Shown: one piece after another, positions 14,423 to 20,595 of the stretch
Numbering within the stretch: position 1 is the stretch's first letter
Layout: each line of letters starts with the position of its first letter
Assembly: GCA_028691715.1 (NCBI GenBank)
Contig: JAQUYR010000009.1
Span: 3,529-28,887, forward strand
Direction: 5' to 3'
Length of the DNA: 25,359 nt
Source of the DNA: Bacilli bacterium
GTDB lineage: Bacteria > Bacillota_I > Bacilli_A > ML615J-28 > CAG-698
Notes under the pieces: generated by a model
Databases searched by the model: none
What the model saw: only the letters and a program-made list of their open reading frames with translations
Told to the model about the DNA's origin: nothing
Made by a program: the position numbers and the translations under genes

Positions 14423-15208
14423 TTAGTCGACATTGATTAGTTTGAATAGTTCTAAAAGGTCATCATTCAACAAGTTCTTAGCATTTTGATCATATCTATC
14501 AAGTGTAGTTTTATCAAAAACACTGATTCCTTCAGCTTGAAGGTTCTTAATTATTGATTTTTCCTGTAATGCTGGTAAAACAATAGCATCCTTAGTAAAT
14601 TCTTTAGCTTGTTCTTGAAGTTTATCCAAAGAAATCTTAGGAGCTCTTCTGTTTTTGCTATATCCATTAGGAATTATATACTTTATTCTCGACAAATCGA
14701 TGTCATTATCAATAAAATATTGGATTGTATTGAAAAAACCACCCAAACCTAAGCTATCAAGGCCAACAACAATTAAAATATGATCACTCATTTCTAGCAA
14801 AACTTCAGTCAAACGATTACTAGATGGAGGAAAATCAACAAAAATGTAGTCAAAATAGGTATTACACTCAGAAATGAGCCTTTTTATTACTTTTTCTTGA
14901 TTTCTTTCCAGGGTTAACTTCATTGAAAGCTTATCGGTATTTAAAGTCTTGATTAAATACAGGTTTTCTCTGGCCTCAATCAGGATATCTCCCAATTCAG
15001 CGTGACCTGCAAGCCAAAATTCAAGGTAATTATCGTTGACATCGAATATTTTTTCATCAACACCAAAGATTTTAAAGATACTATTCTGATCATCAGCGCT
15101 AATAATTAAAACTTTTTTGCCTAAAGATGCATAATAGTGAGCCAAAAAACCAATAAAGGTACTTTTTCCAACTCCACCCTTTTTACAGAAAGTAGAAACA
15201 ACAGACAT
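14423..15208 (-). CDS. parA: ParA-family partition ATPase
   Basis: Encodes 261 residues. The deviant Walker A K10-G-G-V-G-K15-S-T (signature Lys10), Walker A' S37-A-D39-D-Q and Walker B YIFVD125FPP define the ParA/MinD family. No N-terminal DNA-binding domain is present, so it is the short form found in type Ib plasmid systems and in Soj. ParA dimers bind DNA when loaded with ATP and move cargo marked by a centromere-binding protein, which stimulates ATP hydrolysis. The partner is probably the small RHH protein encoded immediately upstream: its stop overlaps this start by one base (TAATG), which implies tight coupling. A GAGGG site lies before the ATG. No parB/spo0J is nearby. The first Asp of the usual DADPQ is Ser, which is odd but in a variable place. 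Confidence 0.9.
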   Translation of the reverse strand: MSVVSTFCKKGGVGKSTFIGFLAHYYASLGKKVLIISADDQNSIFKIFGVDEKIFDVNDNYLEFWLAGHAELGDILIEARENLYLIKTLNTDKLSMKLTLERNQEKVIKRLISECNTYFDYIFVDFPPSSNRLTEVLLEMSDHILIVVGLDSLGLGGFFNTIQYFIDNDIDLSRIKYIIPNGYSKNRRAPKISLDKLQEQAKEFTKDAIVLPALQEKSIIKNLQAEGISVFDKTTLDRYDQNAKNLLNDDLLELFKLINVD

Positions 15209-15420
15209 TATAATCCCTCTCTTTCTAGTTTTTCGAGTACAGCTTCCTCAACATATTGAGAGAATTGCAATCCTTTCTTAGCAGCAGCAATTTTAACTTT
15301 GATGCGTATTTCTTTTTCCATAACAGCTGTATACTTTTCTTTGTCACTGCTAGTGGCTGGTTTTACAGGAGTTGCCAACGGGTTCTCTCGTTTTTGAAAA
15401 GGGAATGCACGGTTATTCAT
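15208..15420 (-). CDS. Ribbon-helix-helix DNA-binding protein, probable ParG/omega-like centromere-binding partner of ParA
   Basis: Encodes 70 residues. Residues 1-28 are polar, with Arg4, Arg11 and several Pro, and look like a flexible tail. From about 30 comes a ribbon-helix-helix pattern: a strand (YTAVMEKEI), helix A (about 38-50, RIKVKIAAAKKG) and helix B (54-67, SQYVEEAVLEKLE). ParG and omega proteins of type Ib plasmid partition systems have this plan; the RHH dimer binds the centromere and operator, and the N-terminal tail stimulates ParA. The overlap with parA and the repeats directly in front of the gene fit that role. An AAGGAGG site 9 nt before the ATG fixes the start. It could instead be a CopG-like repressor or an antitoxin, but no toxin is beside it. 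Confidence 0.85.
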   Translation of the reverse strand: MNNRAFPFQKRENPLATPVKPATSSDKEKYTAVMEKEIRIKVKIAAAKKGLQFSQYVEEAVLEKLEREGL

Positions 15421-15447
15421 AATGATAATCCTCCTTACTTTGATTAA

Positions 15448-15517
15448 TTATGTATATACGTTTATACATATTTATTTATATATGTAATAATGTATATACG
15501 TTTATACATATATACAT
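15448..15517. promoter_or_regulatory. Duplicated 20-bp dyad, probable operator/centromere before the RHH-parA operon
   Basis: TGTATATACGTTTATACATA occurs twice without change, at 15451-15470 and 15491-15510, exactly 40 bp apart, close to four helical turns. Each copy is an imperfect dyad (TGTATA-n6-TATACA). A further TATATACA lies at 15509-15516. The elements cover the space where the promoter of the RHH-parA operon must be, as expected for an autorepressed partition operon. Confidence 0.7.
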
Positions 15518-15583
15518 CTAAAACATCATTTTTTAAGTGTTTTTGTTGTTTTTACAGCTTGAAAAGATACTTTTTATTATTGT

Positions 15584-15700
15584 AAAAAACGATTTAAGTC
15601 AGTAGAAACCAAAAAAACAAAGATTTAAAAACCCAACGTTTATCAATTGAAAATGCAACACCTTTGAAACATCCTTAAATTTGCGTTTAAATCGTTTTTT
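15584..15700. repeat. Inverted repeat of 14 bp with an 89-bp spacer
   Basis: AAAAAACGATTTAA (15584-15597) and its exact complement TTAAATCGTTTTTT (15687-15700). As RNA this would close a large loop. As DNA it marks a symmetric site next to the partition cassette. Confidence 0.55.
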
Positions 15701-15841
15701 TATAAAAATAGGTAAACTTATTAGGACCACCATGTTAAAAACAAACCGCTAAAAATTTCGAGGGGTGAATTTCTTCAAAAAAACAGCGTAGAATTCCGAA
15801 AAACCATTAAAAATGGTGAAACTGGCCACATTTCCTAAGCG

Positions 15842-16942
15842 CATGTACATATATATGTAAATAAATAAAAACACAAATATGTATAGAGGTAAATACGTAT
15901 ATAAATTTGTATGTATTTATTTAAAGACGTGCTCAGGCGAAAAATAAAAACCAGCATCAAATTAAGATTTAAAAGGAAATTGAAAACACAAATGTTAAAA
16001 AACAACTCAAAAATTCATAAAAAACACAAACAATAAAGAGTCCTTTTAACATGTTCAATTATACAATATTTTACCTTTGAAATCAATACATTTATACATA
16101 TTTATGTAAATATTTATAGAGACTTAAGAATAATATCAGGAATAAAGAAAGAAAAGGATCTATGGAGAATATAAATAATTTCTATATATGCAAATACTGT
16201 AAAAGCAATAGACTAAAAAGAGAAAATAAGGATTGTTTATAGGTTTACTCCAATTAAATATGATGAAAAACTTAGGAATATAAATAAAAAGGATACAAAA
16301 AGAGAAAAATAAAGATTATTATTTTAAAAAGATTATTGAATAAATAAATATTTATGTATATACATATGTTATCTGCAATGAATATATAAATTATAGCTAC
16401 ATTTTAAATGATAAAAAGAAAAAAGTATTAAATATTAAAACAAATAATATTTATTTTTTGCTTTTTAATTATTTATATAAGTATATACATATATGCTTTT
16501 TATTTTATAGGAAGAACTTAGAGGAAAGAAAATTATTAATTCTACTACACTTTATAATATTTAATAGTTATTATTCGAAAAAAGGAAAGATAATAGTAAT
16601 TAATCATCTAGGTATCTGATCTTTATCTTTTACAATATATAAATAAATATGTATATAAATACGAATTTTAGTTTAATAAATAAAAACTTTTTGCTTATTC
16701 TATTTGCTTATTTATAAAGAGAGAAAATAAAGCTTAAAAAATACATTATAAAATCCTAAACGATTTCTTTTTGATCATCTTAATTTATATATGTATATAT
16801 GTATATGCGTATGTTTATAAGATTTTGTATGAATCGTGAATTCCTAATTTAACAATTATAGTCACATTTTTTATTATTACATCTAAAGAAGGTCTTAAAT
16901 ATGGTCTTTAAAGAATAAATATATATGTATATACGTATATAA
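15842..16942. repeat. Dispersed TGTATATA/TATATACA motif clusters (candidate centromere)
   Basis: Eight further clusters related to the operator repeats lie at about 15842-15866, 15877-15924, 16087-16118, 16341-16369, 16471-16495, 16634-16664, 16781-16820 and 16915-16942. Exact 8-mers TGTATATA start at 16355, 16650, 16792 and 16926. The reverse form TATATACA starts at 16357 and 16482. The last cluster contains a perfect 14-bp dyad TATATACGTATATA (16928-16941), which matches the left half of the operator repeats. Outside this gap and the operator I noticed only one TGTATATA (about 11151, inside a gene). A binding array for the RHH protein is inferred from the shared motif; simple AT-richness is the alternative. 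Confidence 0.6.
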
Positions 16943-17113
16943 AGAGCAGAATAAACAAAAAAAGCATTTTTTGAATTCCTGAAAAGATAAATACATAGCA
17001 AAGGTCCTTAAATAAGGAAGAATGCTTTTTTGAAAAGAGTTTATATTTAAAACAAACAGATAAAATTAAAACTGCAATTTCAAGTAGAAAAAGGATAAAA
17101 AACGAATGATTTT

Positions 17114-17122
17114 TGTGGAAAA
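17114..17122 (-). promoter_or_regulatory. DnaA-box-like sequence in the gap
   Basis: TGTGGAAAA, complement of TTTTCCACA, is identical to the box upstream of dnaA. It is the only good match that I see in the 1.9-kb gap. Confidence 0.4.
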
Positions 17123-17332
17123 CGTGTTGAAAGATTAAAAATAGTAAAAACGGTAAAGAAAAAGCCATTTTTTTACCTAAAAAGCCGAAATTTTAGTTCT
17201 GGTCGTTTTTGCAATAAAAAAACATCTTATTACAATATTTTTGAAAAAAACTCGATTACAGCCAAAAAAAAGCGCCGAAAATCAAAAGCACCAAAAAAAG
17301 TTAAAAAAAGACTAGCAAAAATGAAGGTTTTG

Positions 17333-17341
17333 TGTTATAAT
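17333..17341 (+). promoter_or_regulatory. Extended -10 promoter element of the yaaA-recF-gyrB-gyrA operon
   Basis: TG-T-TATAAT is a perfect extended -10. No clear -35 box is present. Upstream, A-tracts centred near 17247, 17267, 17285, 17296, 17306 and 17318 are mostly spaced by about one or two helical turns, so the DNA is probably bent and could act as an UP-like element. Confidence 0.6.
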
Positions 17342-17368
17342 AAGTATATTAAAATAGAGGGAAAAGAT

Positions 17369-17593
17369 ATGGTAAAAATAACAATAAAAACGGAATATAT
17401 TACCCTTGGGCAATTCCTTAAATTTTCCGGAATAATAGATAATGGAGGGCAAACAAAGAGTTTTCTGTCCAGTGAAAAAGTATTGGTTAATGATGAACAG
17501 GAACAAAGAAGAGGAAGAAAACTCTATGATGGGTATATTGTGACCGTTTTAGGAAAGAAATATAGTATAGGTAAAGAAAATGTTCTATCTTAA
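17369..17593 (+). CDS. yaaA: Small S4-domain RNA-binding protein YaaA/RlbA
   Basis: Encodes 74 residues from the ATG at 17369. The GAGGG site 7 nt upstream and the normal MVKITIKTEYI-type start decide against an in-frame ATG at 17321. The S4 RNA-binding fold shows as TLGQFLKFSGIIDNGGQTK, then LVNDEQEQRRGRKL and a final VTVLGKKY strand. This family is regularly encoded just before recF in Firmicutes, and the S4 domain implies binding of structured RNA; the exact role is not settled. The 3' end overlaps recF by 14 nt. It is the first gene of the recF-gyrB-gyrA transcript. Confidence 0.9.
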   Translation: MVKITIKTEYITLGQFLKFSGIIDNGGQTKSFLSSEKVLVNDEQEQRRGRKLYDGYIVTVLGKKYSIGKENVLS

Positions 17594-18668
17594 GGAGATA
17601 TCTCTCAAGGATTTCAGATGTTATAGGACATATACAGAGAAATTCATACCTGCTATCAACATAATAGTTGGAGATAATGCTGTTGGTAAGACAAGTCTAG
17701 TAGAAGCTATTTATTGTTTAGGGCTGACTAGATCCCATAAAGCAACAAATGATAGTGAATTGATCAGAGAAGGAAACGAATATACAATAATAAAGGGTTT
17801 CTTTAATAACGAGGAAGAAGACGATGAAATTATTCTTTCTATCTCAAATAATGGTAAGCGCATAAATAAAAACAATAAAATTGAGGCAAGTCTGAGCAAG
17901 TATTTAGGGTATTTTAGTGCAATTATTTTTTGTCCTGAAGATCTAAACCTTATAAATGGAGCTCCGATGAGTAGAAGAAAGTTTCTAGATGTTAACATAG
18001 GGCAGATAAATAAACAGTATTTAAAGTATTCTATCAATTATAAAAAGATACTAAAGCAGAGGAATGAAGTGTTAAAGCATTTAGGCGAAAATGAAAAATT
18101 TGATGATAGAATATTATCAATTCTCACCGAAGCTTTAATTTCTGAAGCTAAGAGTATAATAATAGAAAGAGAAAAATTTATTAATGAGCTTAATAAGCAT
18201 CTTTATGGGAAGTGCAATTATATAAGTAGTGAATCTGAGAACGGGAAAATTATTTACACTCCAAATTGTTCTGCTGATAATTTAAAAAAGGAAAGCGAAA
18301 ATAAGAAAATATTGGATAAGATAACCAAAACGACTAATTGGGGACCACATAGAGATGATTTTGTGGTTACTATAAACGATAGAGAAGCCAGTAAGTTTGC
18401 ATCTCAAGGGCAACAAAAGACTATTGCTCTATCAATTAAACTAGGATTGGCTGATTTAATTAAAGAAAAGAGTAAAAAAGTTCTGGTAATATTAGATGAT
18501 GTCTTTGGTGAATTAGATGTCAATAGACAAAATCGAGTTCTAGACCTTTTAAAATTTGATAACCAGATATTTATTACAACAACAACGATTGATAATCTAT
18601 CAGAAAAAGTGCTAAAAGAGAGTAAAGTTATTCATATAGATAAGGGTGGTGAAGAAAATGGAAGATAA
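17580..18668 (+). CDS. recF: DNA replication and repair protein RecF
   Basis: Encodes 362 residues, a normal length. It is an SMC/ABC-like ATPase: Walker A GDNAVGKTS (31-39; commonly GxNAQGKTN), the signature SQGQQKT (275-281) and Walker B LVILDDVFGELD (302-313). RecF, with RecO and RecR, loads RecA at single-stranded gaps and helps stalled forks. The start sits inside the end of yaaA with an AGG-containing ribosome-binding site, and the end overlaps gyrB by 11 nt, so the three genes are translationally linked. Confidence 0.95.
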   Translation: MFYLKEISLKDFRCYRTYTEKFIPAINIIVGDNAVGKTSLVEAIYCLGLTRSHKATNDSELIREGNEYTIIKGFFNNEEEDDEIILSISNNGKRINKNNKIEASLSKYLGYFSAIIFCPEDLNLINGAPMSRRKFLDVNIGQINKQYLKYSINYKKILKQRNEVLKHLGENEKFDDRILSILTEALISEAKSIIIEREKFINELNKHLYGKCNYISSESENGKIIYTPNCSADNLKKESENKKILDKITKTTNWGPHRDDFVVTINDREASKFASQGQQKTIALSIKLGLADLIKEKSKKVLVILDDVFGELDVNRQNRVLDLLKFDNQIFITTTTIDNLSEKVLKESKVIHIDKGGEENGR

Positions 18669-20583
18669 GAATATAAAAAAGGATGTTTATGAAGGATCCA
18701 ATATTCAGATATTAGAAGGACTAGAGGCGGTTAGAAAGCGTCCAGGTATGTATATCGGTTCTACTGGTCCAAGAGGATTGCACCATCTGGTTTGGGAAAT
18801 AGTTGATAACTCCATTGATGAGGCTTTAGCAGGGTACTGTACTCATATAGAAGTTGAAATTATGCCTGATAACATCATAAGAGTAGCTGATGACGGGCGA
18901 GGTATACCAGTTGACGTTCATAAGAAGACAGGAGAATCAGCTGTAGAAGCGGTTTTTACGATTTTGCATGCTGGTGGAAAGTTCGATGGATCATCTTACA
19001 AGGTTTCTGGAGGTCTACATGGTGTTGGTGCCAGCGTTGTTAATGCCCTTAGTTCACATTTAACTGTAGAAATAAGCAAAGATGGTAAGAAATACATCCA
19101 GGAATACGAAAAAGGAAAGAGGCTATACAGGCTTAAAGAACTTGGAGAGACTGAGGATCATGGAACTATTGTTACCTTTAAGGCTGATGGAGAAATCTTT
19201 AAAGAAACAACAGAATACGATTATGAAACTTTAAGAGTTAGGCTTCAACAATGTGCCTTTTTGAATAAAGGATTGAGGATATCTTTAAAAGATACCAGAA
19301 ATCCTGAAAGAATAAAAGCGATAACCTATTGTTATGATGGTGGAATTGTTGAATACGTAGCTTATTTAAATAAAAGTAAGAATCCAATTCATAGTAACAT
19401 TATTTATGTTGCTAAAAAAGTGGAAAATATCGAAGTGGAAATAGCTTTACAGTATACTGAAGATTACAATAGTAATATTTATTCTTTTATCAATAATATA
19501 TACACCCCTGAAGGTGGAACTCATGAAGAGGGATTTAGAAATAGTCTGACAAGAGTTTTAAATTCATATGGTAAGTCAGCTAATTTGTTCAGAAAAGATG
19601 AAGGATTTACCGGAGATGATGTTCGTGAGGGATTAACAGCAATTATCAGTTGCCGACACCCCGATCCACAGTTCGAAGGACAGACAAAAGCTAAACTTGG
19701 AAATACTGAAGTAAGAAGGATCACCTCACAGATATTATCTGATGGCTTGGATGCCTTTTTGAAAGAAAATCCTTCTACAGCAAAGAGTATTATTGAAAAA
19801 GCGATAATGGCCTCTAGGGCGAGGATGGCAGCCAAAAAGGCAAGAGAGGCAACTAGAAGGAAGAACCCTTTAGAAACCTTAGGATTTGCTACAAAATTGG
19901 CCGATTGTCGTTCTCGGGATCCTAGTTGCAGCGAAATATACATTGTCGAAGGTGATTCAGCCGGAGGTAGTGCTAAAGGAGGAAGGGACAGTGAGTTCCA
20001 GGCAATCCTTCCTTTAAGAGGAAAGGTATTGAATGTTGAAAAATCCAGATTGGATAAAGTTCTCGGAAATAAGGAAATAATATCAATGATTCAGGCTTTT
20101 GGAACAGGAATTGGCGATGACTTCAATCTTGATCATGCTAGATATCATAAAATTGTCATAATGACCGATGCCGATGTCGATGGTGCTCATATTAGAACAT
20201 TATTATTAACTTTTTTCTATCGTTTTATGAAGCCTTTAGTAGAAAATGGTTATATTTACATTGCTCAACCACCACTTTATAAAATTTCTCAGGGTAAAAG
20301 GCTTGAATATGCTTATAGTGATTTTGAATTACAAAAAATATTAGAGTCTTTTCCGAAAGCCTCTAAGCCTAATATTCAAAGATATAAGGGACTAGGAGAA
20401 ATGAATGAGGAGCAGTTGTGGGAAACCACAATGGATCCTAAAGCTCGAACACTCCTTCAAGTTTCATTGGATGACGCCATTGAAGCTGATACAGTATTCA
20501 GTATGTTAATGGGTGATGATGTTAAGCCAAGAAAAGATTTCATTGAAGAAAATGCAGTCTATGTTGAAAACTTGGATGTATAG
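18658..20583 (+). CDS. gyrB: DNA gyrase subunit B
   Basis: Encodes 641 residues from the ATG at 18658, preceded by AGGGTGG. Two in-frame GTG codons at 18646 and 18649 lie in the ribosome-binding site and are not preferred. The GHKL ATPase has E47 and N51 (in WEIVDNSIDEA), DDGRGIP (about 78-84) and GGLHGVGASVVNALS. The TOPRIM domain has E431-G-D-S-A and D504-A-D506-V-D508 for the metal ions. The C-terminus reads RKDFIEENA-type and ends ENLDV. GyrB is the ATPase half of gyrase, which puts negative supercoils into DNA. Length and start favour GyrB over ParE, as does the gyrA gene 12 nt later. It overlaps recF by 11 nt. Confidence 0.97.
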   Translation: MEDKNIKKDVYEGSNIQILEGLEAVRKRPGMYIGSTGPRGLHHLVWEIVDNSIDEALAGYCTHIEVEIMPDNIIRVADDGRGIPVDVHKKTGESAVEAVFTILHAGGKFDGSSYKVSGGLHGVGASVVNALSSHLTVEISKDGKKYIQEYEKGKRLYRLKELGETEDHGTIVTFKADGEIFKETTEYDYETLRVRLQQCAFLNKGLRISLKDTRNPERIKAITYCYDGGIVEYVAYLNKSKNPIHSNIIYVAKKVENIEVEIALQYTEDYNSNIYSFINNIYTPEGGTHEEGFRNSLTRVLNSYGKSANLFRKDEGFTGDDVREGLTAIISCRHPDPQFEGQTKAKLGNTEVRRITSQILSDGLDAFLKENPSTAKSIIEKAIMASRARMAAKKAREATRRKNPLETLGFATKLADCRSRDPSCSEIYIVEGDSAGGSAKGGRDSEFQAILPLRGKVLNVEKSRLDKVLGNKEIISMIQAFGTGIGDDFNLDHARYHKIVIMTDADVDGAHIRTLLLTFFYRFMKPLVENGYIYIAQPPLYKISQGKRLEYAYSDFELQKILESFPKASKPNIQRYKGLGEMNEEQLWETTMDPKARTLLQVSLDDAIEADTVFSMLMGDDVKPRKDFIEENAVYVENLDV

Positions 20584-20595
20584 GTGGTGAAATAA

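Larger units (their letters stand above)
15518..17320. other. Very AT-rich gap of about 1.8 kb, no convincing gene
   Basis: Between the RHH-parA operon and yaaA the sequence is extremely rich in A and T, with stop codons in every frame and no ORF with family features. It contains clusters of a TGTATATA-type motif, a 14-bp inverted repeat, one DnaA-box-like sequence (17114-17122) and, at its right end, phased A-tracts. Two open frames exist, one of 86 residues (reverse, 17168-16908) and one of 26 residues (forward, 16162-16242), but neither is credible enough to list as a gene. The layout suggests a non-coding function such as a centromere, an origin element or both. Confidence 0.8.

Noticed and set aside
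15448..16942. CRISPR array
   Set aside because: The motifs are short, degenerate and unevenly spaced, with no constant repeat and spacer length and no cas gene.
16908..17168. Open frame of 86 residues on the reverse strand, hydrophobic, with a fair AGGT ribosome-binding site
   Set aside because: Its Phe/Leu/Ile-rich composition follows from translating A-rich DNA in reverse, it ends in the motif cluster at 16915-16942, and it has no recognisable family features.
14391..17320. Insertion sequence or prophage as the cause of the dnaN-yaaA separation
   Set aside because: No transposase, integrase, terminal inverted repeat of normal form or target duplication was seen; only the ParA-RHH genes and non-coding DNA are present.
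17321..17368. Longer N-terminus for YaaA (16 residues)
   Set aside because: It would start upstream of the predicted -10 box at 17336, so it could not be on the transcript; the inner ATG has a GAGGG site.
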